64,000 nucleotides of DNA, taken from assembly GCA_023458055.1 (NCBI GenBank), contig JAEXAW010000101.1:81045-145044 (forward strand), in the 5' to 3' direction. The translations under genes were made by a program, and so were the position numbers. The first letter of the stretch is position 1, and each line of letters begins with the position of its first letter. Below, piece after piece: positions 8,177 to 16,547 of the stretch. The notes under the pieces are model-generated. The model saw nothing but the letters and a program-made list of their open reading frames with translations. It did no database searches and had not been told where the DNA came from. The DNA is from Pseudomonadota bacterium (GTDB lineage Bacteria; Pseudomonadota; Alphaproteobacteria; Sphingomonadales; Sphingomonadaceae).

Positions 8177-9004
8177 TCAGCGGGAAAAGAGCAGCAGCCC
8201 AGCCCCTATGGCAATCAGGCAGGCACCGGCGACGCGCTGGATCGAGACGCGTTCCTTGAGGAACAGCACTGCAAAGATGAGCCCGAACAGAATCGAGGTT
8301 TCCCGCAGCGCCGCGAGCAGAGCAACATTGCGGAGCCGATAGGCATAGAGCGCGAGGCCGTAGCTCAGAAGCGAACCGGCTCCGGCAATGAAGCCAGGTT
8401 TCCATTCGGTCCGTAGCGCCGTCATAAATATCGGCCCGCGAACGAATGCAAAGAGTAGGGCAATGCCGCCCCCGAGCGTCACAAACACCCAGACAAAATA
8501 GCTCGCAACCGAAGGGGCCGCGCGAACGCCTTGCGCGTCGGTGATGGTGTAGGTGGCAATCATCGCGCCAGTCGCAACCGCCCACAGCATCGCCTTCTTC
8601 GGCACATGGCGTTCAAAGGCCAGCGCAGCAGCGCCAATGCTGATGGTGAGGATGCCGAGCATCATCGGCACCGTCAGCGGTTCGTTGATGAGCAGCGTCG
8701 CACCGATGGCGCTCAGCAAGGGCGCCGATCCGCGCATGATGGGATAGGCCGCACTCATATCCGCGCCTTCAAACGCCTTGATGAGGCAGAGAAGGTAGAC
8801 AAGGTGCGCAGCCCAAGACCCGACCAACCAGCCCCACGCGCCATGCGGCAACGGCACAACGAAAATGAACGGCAGAACGATCAGCGCGCTGAAGCCATCC
8901 AGCAGCGCGCGGCTCGCCATCTTGTCCCGGCCGGATTTAACAACCGCATTGACCCCGGCATGCACCGCGCCGGAGAGCAGCATCAACCCTGCCGATATGT
9001 CCAA
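8177..9004 (-). CDS. DMT superfamily transporter (EamA-type)
   Basis: 275 residues consisting almost wholly of about ten hydrophobic helices in two EamA-like halves (first half to about residue 130, second from about 145). A Glu-rich loop FLKERVSIQRVAGACLIAIG near the C terminus is typical of EamA repeats. Members export amino acids, metabolites or drugs across the inner membrane; the substrate is not predictable here. It converges on the extensin-like gene, with stop codons almost touching. Confidence 0.85.
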   Translation of the reverse strand: MDISAGLMLLSGAVHAGVNAVVKSGRDKMASRALLDGFSALIVLPFIFVVPLPHGAWGWLVGSWAAHLVYLLCLIKAFEGADMSAAYPIMRGSAPLLSAIGATLLINEPLTVPMMLGILTISIGAAALAFERHVPKKAMLWAVATGAMIATYTITDAQGVRAAPSVASYFVWVFVTLGGGIALLFAFVRGPIFMTALRTEWKPGFIAGAGSLLSYGLALYAYRLRNVALLAALRETSILFGLIFAVLFLKERVSIQRVAGACLIAIGAGLLLFSR

Positions 9005-9026
9005 CGCTTCTGCCCCCTATCGCCTC

Positions 9027-9152
9027 TTACTGCACGCGTTCGCGTATCTCCACCGTGCCGCCATTTTCATAGGTCAGGTTGCCGATCAGCAGCTTTTTTG
9101 GCGGCTTCCATGTCAGGCGCCGATAGGCAAATAAGGCCAGAGATATGGCTGC
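9027..9152 (-). pseudogene. Possible gene remnant
   Basis: A frame of 41 codons, bounded upstream by TGA at 9155-9153 and lacking any ATG, GTG or TTG, reads like a real C terminus: a hydrophobic start (ISLALFAYRR) followed by LLIGNLTYENGGTVEIRERV. The same frame upstream of the TGA (AAAGQFARRVRAEQ) is also protein-like. This suggests a decayed small membrane protein interrupted by stop codons. I do not recognise the family. The rest of 9156-9303 contains nothing I can support. Confidence 0.25.
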
Positions 9153-9303
9153 TCACTGCTCCGCCCTTACCCGTCTTGCAAACTGTCCCGCCGCCGCCGA
9201 TTGCGCCGCCCCCTTGAAATTGCCCGCTCACTTGCAGGGTGGCAAAGTAACCTCCCACGGCTCCGCCGTTTCGGGCGTGGTTGCGTCATCGTGCAGGAGC
9301 GGA

Positions 9304-9876
9304 TTAGAAACTGACAATCGGATATTGGCGCACCAAGGCTTGATCGGGCAAGGCGTCAAGGATTTTGCGCGCATAACGGCGCGCCACCTTCATTCCCGGA
9401 CAGTCGCCGCTCTGCACAACAAACTCTCCTAATTTTTTGCCCTTTGTGCCTACAGTCACGTTGAAAACGGACGGCGCGTCAGAAATAAGGCCACAACCCT
9501 TAGGCATTACGATCGGCACCTCAGATGACAGACCTGCAGGCCGCGAGATGAGTAACAAGTCTCTGAGATTATGCCAGTCTGTTGGCTTCATTATTTTTTC
9601 CGAACGATGGATTGTGGAGCATCTCGGTATTTCTAGTTCGACCTTTCGTTCGCAGATTTCCGCCGACACTTTGTTACCCGCCGTTAGAGCAAAATTGACG
9701 AAATAGCTCTGATCGGTGCGATTGTTTTCGGATTGATAACGAAACTGCACCAACGCAATCGCGGCGTCGGGCGTTGTAGGCTCGCCATCGTCGATCAATG
9801 ATTTCCTCGAAACATTCTGAGGGGAACAAGCGCACACCATCAAAATTGCCAGCCATGATGCGATTCGTGCTCCCAT
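9304..9876 (-). CDS. Hypothetical lipoprotein downstream of sufA
   Basis: 190 residues from the ATG at 9876, chosen because it opens a lipoprotein signal (MGARIASWLAILMVCACSPQ, lipobox VCAC) and lies 6 bases after the sufA stop; the longer frame to 9912 would overlap sufA. Mature protein carries several Cys residues (CERKVELEIPRC, PKGCGL, SGDCPG) that could pair as disulphides in the periplasm. No known domain recognised. As the last same-strand gene it may be read through from the suf operon, but its codon use and lower GC look unlike the suf genes, so it may be a later arrival. Confidence 0.65.
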   Translation of the reverse strand: MGARIASWLAILMVCACSPQNVSRKSLIDDGEPTTPDAAIALVQFRYQSENNRTDQSYFVNFALTAGNKVSAEICERKVELEIPRCSTIHRSEKIMKPTDWHNLRDLLLISRPAGLSSEVPIVMPKGCGLISDAPSVFNVTVGTKGKKLGEFVVQSGDCPGMKVARRYARKILDALPDQALVRQYPIVSF

Positions 9877-9881
9877 TTCCG

Positions 9882-10247
9882 TCACACGGTAAAACTCTCG
9901 CCGCAACCGCAAGTGCCGGTGGCGTTGGGGTTGGTGAAGACGAAGCCCGCGGCGAAATCATCTTCGACCCAATCCATGGTCGATCCGATCAGGTACAGCA
10001 CCGATCCGCCATCGACGAAGAACAGGCCGCCGGGGGTTTCGATGCGCTCGTCAAAACCTTGCGCTTCGGTCACATAATCGACCGAATAGGCAAGGCCCGA
10101 ACAGCCGCGGCGCGGCGTAGAAAGCTTGACGCCGATTGCGCCTTCAGGCGCATTGGCCATCAGATGCGCGATGCGCGCTTCGGCCGCAGCCGTGAGCTGA
10201 ATCGCGGCAGGGCGCGGTTTGCGGTTGATGGTAGTCGTTTCGGTCAT
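9882..10247 (-). CDS. sufA: HesB/IscA-type Fe-S carrier SufA
   Basis: 121 residues of the A-type carrier family. The three ligand cysteines are present: Cys49 in PRRGCSGLAYSVDY and Cys113/Cys115 in the C-terminal GTCGCGESF. A-type proteins accept Fe-S clusters from the SufBCD scaffold and pass them to apo-enzymes in the cytoplasm. It is the last recognised suf gene of the leftward operon. A palindromic repeat pair separates it from the sufT-like gene. Confidence 0.95.
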   Translation of the reverse strand: MTETTTINRKPRPAAIQLTAAAEARIAHLMANAPEGAIGVKLSTPRRGCSGLAYSVDYVTEAQGFDERIETPGGLFFVDGGSVLYLIGSTMDWVEDDFAAGFVFTNPNATGTCGCGESFTV

Positions 10248-10261
10248 TTTTTCTTCCTTAC

Positions 10262-10393
10262 CCCCTCCCCTTCAGGGGAGGGGCAATGAAGCCTTAGGGC
10301 TGCAAGCCCTTAGGCGAGTGGGGTGGGGTCCATCCACATGCGCGGCGCTTGTCGACAGTCCCCACCCCCAGCCCCTCCCCTGAAGGGGAGGGG
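10262..10393. repeat. Inverted pair of composite hairpins, family A (REPIN-like)
   Basis: Left arm: hairpin CCCCTCCCC-TTCA-GGGGAGGGG (10262-10283), a second imperfect hairpin around GGGCTGCAAGCCC, then GTGGGGTGGGG. Right arm: the mirror order CCCCACCCC then CCCCTCCCC-TGAA-GGGGAGGGG ending at 10393. The primary hairpin is the same sequence as the one flanking the DUF559 gene at 14.4-14.9 kb, so this looks like a version of that element without the nuclease. It sits between sufT and sufA in the transcript and could fold or stall transcription there. Confidence 0.85.
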
Positions 10394-10400
10394 AGAATAG

Positions 10401-10889
10401 CTACAGCATCCCCAGTTCGAGCCGGGCCTCATCGCTCATCTTGGCGGGATCCCATGGCGGGTCCCAGACGAGGTTGACCTCGGCAATGCCCACGCCCGGC
10501 ACCGATCCGACGCGCAACTCCACCTCGCCCGGCATCGATTCGGCCACCGGACAATGCGGCGTCGTCAGCGTCATGGTGACGACCGCGTGGCCCTCATCAG
10601 TCACCTCGACATTATAGATAAGGCCGAGGTCATAGATATTCACCGGGATTTCGGGATCGAAGATGGTCTTGAGTTCTTCGATGATCGCATCATAAACATT
10701 GCCGCCGGGTTCGGACGCGGCAACCTCCGCCGGTTTGGCGGCGAGGAAGCCATCGAGATAGTCGCGCTTGCGCTCCACCTTCTCGCTCAGGCTTTCGGCC
10801 TCGAACGGCGACGGGGCTTCGACCCGCGCTTTGGGAGGCGGGGCAACTTCGCTGACTTCTTCGACCATGATTTTGCGTTCTTCGTTCAT
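10401..10889 (-). CDS. sufT: SUF-associated MIP18/DUF59 domain protein (SufT-like)
   Basis: 162 residues. The N-terminal ~60 residues are variable and acidic/Pro-rich; from about residue 62 the DUF59 domain is clear: YDAIIEELKTIFDPEIPVNIYDLGLIYNV in segments, then MTLTTPHCPVAESMPG, whose Cys lies in the conserved TxxxCP motif. These proteins assist maturation of Fe-S enzymes and are a regular member of alphaproteobacterial suf operons. The gene ends 6 bases before sufS stops on the other side of a short gap (sufS stop at 10896), so translation is probably coupled. The symbol follows common usage; biochemical role is inferred. Confidence 0.85.
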   Translation of the reverse strand: MNEERKIMVEEVSEVAPPPKARVEAPSPFEAESLSEKVERKRDYLDGFLAAKPAEVAASEPGGNVYDAIIEELKTIFDPEIPVNIYDLGLIYNVEVTDEGHAVVTMTLTTPHCPVAESMPGEVELRVGSVPGVGIAEVNLVWDPPWDPAKMSDEARLELGML

Positions 10890-10895
10890 TGTATC

Positions 10896-12077
10896 TTACC
10901 CAAAAATCTTGCGGACGCGGTTTAAGCCGCGCACCAAAGCTTCGACATCACCCTCGTCCGAATAAAGCCCAAAGCTGGCCCGTGCGGTTGCCGGGACGCC
11001 GAGCAAGTCCATCAGCGGCTGCGCGCAATGATGGCCAGCGCGGATCGCGACGCCCTCTTCATCCAATATGGTGCCGATGTCGTGCGGATGCACCCCTTGC
11101 ATGGCAAAAGAGACAATTCCCGCGCTGTCCTCCGGGCCGAACAGGCGGATGCTGTTGAAATCGCGCAAGGCCTCGCGGGTGGCGCGCACCAGCTTTTCTT
11201 CATGCGCGTGGATCGAGGGCACGCCAATCGCGCTGACATAATCCACGGCGGCGGCGAGCGCGATGGCGCCGACGATATGCGGCGTCCCTGCCTCGAAACG
11301 CGCAGGCGGCGGAGCGTAGGTGGTGCGTTCAAACGTCACCCGGTCGATCATCGCGCCGCCGCCATGCCAGGGCGGCATTGCCTTAAGCAATTCGGCTTTG
11401 GCCCAAAGGACGCCGATACCGGTCGGACCATACAGCTTGTGGCCGGAAAAGACATAGAAGTCCGCGCCGAGCTCGCTCACATTAACGGATAAACGCGGCA
11501 CCGCCTGACAGCCGTCGATGAGGATTTTTGCGCCCACCTTGTGCGCGAGCGCCACCGCACGCGGGCAATCAAGCACGCTCCCCAGCACATTGGAGACATG
11601 CGCGAAGGCGACCAGCTTATGCTGTTCGGTCAGCATGGTTTCTGCGGCATCAAGGTCGATGCGTCCATCTTCGGTGAGCGGACACACGTCAATCACAGCG
11701 CCCGTGCGCTCTGCCAGCAATTGCCACGGCACGATATTACTGTGATGCTCTAACTGGGACAGCAAGATGCGGTCGCCTGCCTTGAGGTTTGCATTGCCCC
11801 AACTATGCGCGACGAGGTTGATCCCCTCGGTCGCCCCGCGCACAAACACGCAATCATCCGCCCGGGCGCCGATAAAGCGCGCAATCGTCGCCCGCGCCGC
11901 TTCATAGGCAAGCGTCATATTCGCCGACTTGGCATAAACGCCGCGATGCACGGTCGCATAGTCCGCACCCATGGCGCGCAATTCCGCGTCAATCACCGCC
12001 TGCGGCTTGAGCGCTGTCGCGGCGGTATCAAGATAATGCCAGCCAGTGGCCAGTGAGGGGAAATCGGCGCGGTTCAT
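10896..12077 (-). CDS. sufS: Cysteine desulfurase SufS
   Basis: 393 residues, a PLP-dependent group II desulfurase that removes sulfur from cysteine for Fe-S assembly. The PLP lysine is Lys214 in FSGHKLYGPTGIG, the persulfide cysteine is Cys351 in RAGHHCAQPLM, and HHSNIVPWQ and HVSNVLGSV complete the fold. Small oddity: the segment usually read as QAVPH is QAVPRLSV here, so the usual His is Arg. No separate SufE gene is seen in the operon. A palindromic repeat pair separates it from sufD. Confidence 0.95.
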   Translation of the reverse strand: MNRADFPSLATGWHYLDTAATALKPQAVIDAELRAMGADYATVHRGVYAKSANMTLAYEAARATIARFIGARADDCVFVRGATEGINLVAHSWGNANLKAGDRILLSQLEHHSNIVPWQLLAERTGAVIDVCPLTEDGRIDLDAAETMLTEQHKLVAFAHVSNVLGSVLDCPRAVALAHKVGAKILIDGCQAVPRLSVNVSELGADFYVFSGHKLYGPTGIGVLWAKAELLKAMPPWHGGGAMIDRVTFERTTYAPPPARFEAGTPHIVGAIALAAAVDYVSAIGVPSIHAHEEKLVRATREALRDFNSIRLFGPEDSAGIVSFAMQGVHPHDIGTILDEEGVAIRAGHHCAQPLMDLLGVPATARASFGLYSDEGDVEALVRGLNRVRKIFG

Positions 12078-12095
12078 GGCTTATCTACCAAGCAC

Positions 12096-12184
12096 ATGTC
12101 ACCCTGAACTTGTTTCAGGGTCCATAGCTCGTGCGCTATCGAGCGGGCAAAGACTATGGATGCTGAAACAAGTTCAGCATGACG
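12096..12184. repeat. Inverted pair of hairpins, CTGAA/TTCAG family
   Basis: The left arm ACCCTGAACTTGTTTCAGGGT and the right arm (read on the minus strand) ATGCTGAACTTGTTTCAGCAT share their core; the two differing positions on each side co-vary, so both still form perfect stems. Both arms are followed by TCCATAG towards the centre and bounded by GTCA/TGAC. It lies in the sufS-sufD gap. Confidence 0.8.
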
Positions 12185-12201
12185 AAGGCAGGACGAACCC
12201 C

Positions 12202-12948
12202 TCATCCCAACGCCTCCAACTTCGCCAGCGCCGCCGTGAGCAACGCCTCACCGCCCTCTACACCGTCAAACACTTCAGCCACAAAAGCATGCAGCAACAA
12301 GGTTCGCGCAGTCTGTGGAGGAAGGCCGCGGGCAGCACAGTAAAACAGCGCCGTCTTGTCCAACTCACCAACCGTCGCGCCATGCGCGCATTTCACATCG
12401 TCGGCAAAAATTTCGAGTTCGGGTTTGGCGTTGGCGGTCGCGGTGCGGTCGAGCAGCATCGCCTTGACCGATTGGCTGGCGTCGGTCTTTTGCGCCGCGC
12501 GCGCGACCTCGACCTTGCCGAGCATATTGCCCGTCGCATGGCCGGCGAGCACCGTGCGCACTACCTGATTGCTGGTCGCGTCAGGTTCTATATGTCGCAC
12601 CGTGGTGACGATTTCGAGCGTCTGCTCGCCGCCCCCGATTTGCGCGGCGGCGAGTTCAAAATGCGCGCCTTGATGCAAGGTCACATCGAAGCTGACACGG
12701 CCCAATTTCCCGCCAATGTTGAGCAAATGCACATCGAGCCGCGCACCGGCACCGAGGACGATGGCGTGATCCCGTATCACCACTGCATCGTCCGCAGCAT
12801 CCTGCAAAATAGTGAGCGTGCGCGTCTCACCCTCAGCCAACGCCAAAGCCTCAGCCGCAGCCACCGGCCACACGCGCTCTAAGGCCGCCAAATCAGAGTA
12901 GCGCCACGCCTCATCGCGTCGGGTGGGGAGGGCGAGAAGGTCGCTCAT
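12202..12948 (-). CDS. sufD: Fe-S cluster assembly protein SufD
   Basis: 248 residues, at the short end for SufD. It starts with the family's LPTRRDEAWRYSDL motif and continues as a beta-helix region (RLDVHLLNIGGKLGRV, GAHFELAAAQIGG), then the C-terminal core around FADDVKCAHGATVGELD and RTLLLHAFVAEVFD. SufD partners SufB and the ATPase SufC as the scaffold on which clusters are built, in the cytoplasm. Compared with E. coli SufD (about 420 residues) the N-terminal helical region is missing, which is usual in this order of bacteria. Palindromic repeats lie on both sides of the gene. Confidence 0.9.
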   Translation of the reverse strand: MSDLLALPTRRDEAWRYSDLAALERVWPVAAAEALALAEGETRTLTILQDAADDAVVIRDHAIVLGAGARLDVHLLNIGGKLGRVSFDVTLHQGAHFELAAAQIGGGEQTLEIVTTVRHIEPDATSNQVVRTVLAGHATGNMLGKVEVARAAQKTDASQSVKAMLLDRTATANAKPELEIFADDVKCAHGATVGELDKTALFYCAARGLPPQTARTLLLHAFVAEVFDGVEGGEALLTAALAKLEALG

Positions 12949-12954
12949 AATAAA

Positions 12955-13099
12955 TCCTCCCCGGCACGGGGAGGGTGACCATTGCGCAGCAATGGTGGAG
13001 GGGGCCCTCCGTCAGACGCCGCGTAAACCGAGGGCCCCCTCCACCACATCTCCTTCGCTTCGCTCAGTCGTGCGGTTCCCCTCCCCGTGCCGGGGAGGA
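12955..13099. repeat. Inverted pair of composite hairpins, family B (REPIN-like)
   Basis: Left arm: CCTCCCCGGCACGGGGAGG hairpin, then ACCATTGCGCAGCAATGGT hairpin, then GGAGGGGGCCCTC. Right arm: GAGGGCCCCCTCC, a second hairpin region around CTTCGCTTCGC, then CCTCCCCGTGCCGGGGAGG. The order primary hairpin, secondary hairpin, G-rich tract, mirrored, is the same build as family A but with different sequence. It fills the gap between sufC and sufD. Confidence 0.85.
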
Positions 13100-13114
13100 T
13101 TTGCTTGATCCCAA

Positions 13115-13972
<858 letters not shown>

Positions 13973-14016
13973 AGGTTCATTCTTGTTTGCATCATTATGG
14001 GTGGGCCGGGCGGTCA

Positions 14017-14430
14017 TCATCCGCCCTCCGGTAATTTGCCATTGCCGCCGCATTGCGCGAGGTAGAGGCGACGTTTGGCGTCGAGCGCTTCGCGGCGCAG
14101 CGCATCGAGGGCGCGCGCATCGTTGAGCGCATTTTGCCGGTCATCGAGCGTCGCACTTTCAATCGCAAGCGCGGCTTCGCTGGTGGCGGGTTTAGGGAGG
14201 TTCTTATCAAGCGCCGCTGCCCGCAATGCCGTGCGCCGCGCCTCAATCGAACGCCGCGCCGTGAAAATCGCCTGCTGTTCGTTGAACAAGGCGGTCATAA
14301 AATCACTCCGCCGCGCCGGTTCCGCGCTAAAGATACCCGCCACCGTCTCCCGATTACAGGTCGCAACGGCGGCATCCATCGGTGCGAGGTCCGGCACGGT
14401 GAATGCGGCGAGGAGGAGGGCATAACTCAT
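14017..14430 (-). CDS. Hypothetical protein within the suf operon
   Basis: 137 residues, function unknown. The N terminus (MSYALLLAAFTVPD) is mildly hydrophobic and could be a short signal sequence; the rest is Ala/Arg/Glu-rich and predicted helical, with long alternating patterns (ARRSIEARRTALRAAALD) that suggest a coiled coil. There are two Cys, at about residues 25 and 128. Its ATG overlaps the DUF559 stop (ATGA) and its stop overlaps possible sufC start codons, so it is translationally linked in the operon. A role in cluster assembly is suggested only by position. Confidence 0.65.
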   Translation of the reverse strand: MSYALLLAAFTVPDLAPMDAAVATCNRETVAGIFSAEPARRSDFMTALFNEQQAIFTARRSIEARRTALRAAALDKNLPKPATSEAALAIESATLDDRQNALNDARALDALRREALDAKRRLYLAQCGGNGKLPEGG

Positions 14431-14897
14431 AGCCCCTCCCCTTCAGGGGAGGGGTTGGGGTGGGGAATGTGACGTGCCCCACGACCCACCGCTGCATCGC
14501 GAATAGCTTCAACGACACCCTCAATATTGGTCATCACATCTGCATTGGTAACGCGCAGTACAAAGAAGCCCATTTGGCCCAGCGCATCATCACGCAGCCG
14601 ATCCTTGCCTTCATCGTGCGTATCACCATCTACTTCGACAATCAGCGACCGTCCGGGACACATAAAATCGGCGATGAATGATCCAACCACTTCCTGACGT
14701 CGGAACTTCAACCCTTCGATCTGACTGTGGGAGAGGACCCGCCACAAGCGCTTTTCCGGCTCACTAGGATTTCGGCGCATGTCACGAGCCCGTTGGTGCA
14801 ACCATGCCAACTTCTCGTGGGACAAGCCCCACCCCAAACCCCTCCCCTGAAGGGGAGGGGCTTCCTTGCGCCAGCCCTTATCCAGAGCGCCGTTCAC
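14427..14897 (-). CDS. DUF559 domain protein (predicted Vsr-like nuclease) in the suf operon
   Basis: 156 residues if read from the GTG at 14897, which overlaps the sufB stop as GTGA; an in-frame ATG at 14780 gives 117 residues, nearer the family's usual length. The DUF559 core is clear: NPSEPEKRLWRVL, KFRRQEVVGSFIADF, SLIVEVDGDTHDE, then GFFVLRVTNADV. The Asp in IADF and Glu in VEVDG fit the PD-(D/E)XK/Vsr nuclease site. The flanking inverted repeats are themselves translated: PPLQGRGLGWG near the N terminus and PNPSPEGEGL at the C terminus. Its stop overlaps the next ATG. It interrupts sufB and the rest of the operon without breaking co-directional reading. Confidence 0.85.
   Translation of the reverse strand: MNGALDKGWRKEAPPLQGRGLGWGLSHEKLAWLHQRARDMRRNPSEPEKRLWRVLSHSQIEGLKFRRQEVVGSFIADFMCPGRSLIVEVDGDTHDEGKDRLRDDALGQMGFFVLRVTNADVMTNIEGVVEAIRDAAVGRGARHIPHPNPSPEGEGL
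14432..14862. mobile_element. DUF559 gene bracketed by inverted composite hairpins (element 1)
   Basis: The left end (plus strand from 14432) and right end (minus strand from 14862) begin with the same GCCCCTCCCCTTCAGGGGAG hairpin continuing GGGTT. After a 1-base indel both carry GGGGTGGGG, and both reach CCCACGA about 50 bases in. The hairpin is CCCCTCCCC-TTCA-GGGGAGGGG. The nuclease gene lies between. The ends match the nuclease-less repeat at 10262-10393. No target-site duplication is evident to me. Whether it is mobile is inferred from structure and from its position between sufB and the rest of the operon. Confidence 0.7.
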
Positions 14898-16372
14898 CCC
14901 ACACTCCCCTCAAGGCTAATCCCCAACAGCTTCTGCGCTTCCACCGCAAATTCCATCGGCAGTTGTTGCAGCACTTCTTTGGCAAACCCATTGACGATCA
15001 GCGCCACGGCTTCCTCCTGACCCAACCCCCGCTGCATCGCGTAGAACAGTTGGTCGTCCGAAATCTTGCTCGTCGTTGCTTCATGCTCGATCTGCGCGGT
15101 CGGGTTGCGCACCTCGATGTACGGCACGGTGTGCGCGCCGCAGTCGCTGCCCAGCAGCAGGCTGTCGCATTGGGTGAAGTTGCGCACCCCTTCTGCACTC
15201 GGGGCGACGCGCACCAGGCCGCGATAGGTGTTGTTGGATTTGCCCGCGCTGATCCCTTTGGACACGATGGTCGAGCGGCTGCCTTTGCCGTTGTGGATCA
15301 TCTTGGTGCCGGTGTCGGCTTGCTGGTAATTGTTGGTGACTGCGACCGAATAAAATTCGCCGACCGAGTTTTCGCCATTGAGTACGCAGCTGGGATATTT
15401 CCACGTAATCGCGCTGCCGGTTTCGACCTGCGTCCAGCTGATCTTGGAGCGCGCGCCTTGGCACAAGCCCCGCTTGGTCACGAAATTATAGATGCCGCCC
15501 TTGCCTTGGGCGTCGCCTGGATACCAGTTTTGCACGGTCGAATATTTGATCTCGGCATCTTCGAGCGCGATCAGTTCCACAACGGCGGCGTGGAGCTGGT
15601 TTTCATCGCGTTGGGGGGCGGTGCAGCCTTCAAGATAGCTCACATAGCTACCCTTGTCGGCGACGATCAGCGTGCGTTCAAACTGCCCCGTATTTTCCGC
15701 GTTGATGCGGAAATAGGTGGAAAGCTCCATCGGGCAGCGCACGCCTTCGGGGATGTAAACGAACGTCCCATCCGAAAACACCGCGCAGTTTAAGGCGGCG
15801 AAATAATTGTCATGCACCGGCACGACCTTGGCGAGCCACTTTTTGACGAGATCGGGATATTCGCGGATCGCCTCGGAGATAGAGAGGAAGATGACCCCGG
15901 CTTTCTTCAATTCCTCGCGGAAGGTGGTGGCGACCGAGACGCTGTCGAACACCGCGTCGACCGCAACCTTGCGCGCGCCTTCGACCCCGGCGAGCACCTT
16001 TTGCTCTTCCAGGGGGATGCCAAGCTTTTCGTAAACGCGCAGGATTTCGGGATCGACCTCGTCGAGGCTCGCCAGCTTCGGCTTGGCCTTGGGCGCGGCA
16101 TAATAATAAGCGTCCTGATAATCGATCGGCGGAATGTTGAGCTTGGCCCAATCCGGCGTCTCCATCGTCAGCCAGTGGCGATAGGCTTTCAAACGCCATT
16201 CGAGCATCCATTCCGGTTCCTGCTTCTTGGCAGAAATGAAACGGACCGTGTCTTCGGACAGACCCTTGGGCGCGAATTCCGTGTCGATTTCGGCCGACCA
16301 GCCATGTTCATAGTCTGCCACCTTGGCGGCGGCTTCATGCGCGGCGGCGTCTTTGAGAGGAGTATCAGTCAT
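14894..16372 (-). CDS. sufB: Fe-S cluster assembly protein SufB
   Basis: 492 residues, the standard SufB length. N-terminal helical region (KGLSEDTVRFISAKKQEPEW), central beta-helix with SYLEGCTAPQRDENQLHAAV and SKISWTQVETGSAITWKYPS, and a C-terminal domain with HEATTSKISDDQLFYAMQRG, including the Cys and acidic residues that hold the nascent cluster in SufB proteins. It forms SufBC2D with the downstream genes. First structural gene after the Rrf2 regulator, 175 bases away across a repeat. Its TGA overlaps the GTG of the DUF559 gene. Confidence 0.96.
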   Translation of the reverse strand: MTDTPLKDAAAHEAAAKVADYEHGWSAEIDTEFAPKGLSEDTVRFISAKKQEPEWMLEWRLKAYRHWLTMETPDWAKLNIPPIDYQDAYYYAAPKAKPKLASLDEVDPEILRVYEKLGIPLEEQKVLAGVEGARKVAVDAVFDSVSVATTFREELKKAGVIFLSISEAIREYPDLVKKWLAKVVPVHDNYFAALNCAVFSDGTFVYIPEGVRCPMELSTYFRINAENTGQFERTLIVADKGSYVSYLEGCTAPQRDENQLHAAVVELIALEDAEIKYSTVQNWYPGDAQGKGGIYNFVTKRGLCQGARSKISWTQVETGSAITWKYPSCVLNGENSVGEFYSVAVTNNYQQADTGTKMIHNGKGSRSTIVSKGISAGKSNNTYRGLVRVAPSAEGVRNFTQCDSLLLGSDCGAHTVPYIEVRNPTAQIEHEATTSKISDDQLFYAMQRGLGQEEAVALIVNGFAKEVLQQLPMEFAVEAQKLLGISLEGSVG

Positions 16373-16395
16373 AATGTTGCGCTCGTAAAAGGGGT

Positions 16396-16530
16396 CACGC
16401 GAAGGCGCGAAGGCGCGGAGGTTCGGCCATCCCGGCGCGTCGCGCGAATATTGTGCTCAGCCTGATAAGAATGGACGAGTGGCTCAGCCTTTTGGCCAGC
16501 GCGCAAAATCTTCGCGCCTTCGCGCCTCCG
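16396..16530. repeat. Inverted repeat of the CGCGAAGGCGCGAAGG type
   Basis: Left CACGCGAAGGCGCGAAGGCG (from 16396), right CTTCGCGCCTTCGCGCCTCC (16510-16530), in inverted orientation about 90 bases apart. It fills the gap between the Rrf2 regulator and sufB, in the expected 5' untranslated region or read-through region of sufB, where it could fold into a long stem in RNA. Confidence 0.75.
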
Positions 16531-16547
16531 TATGAACAAAAATTTGC

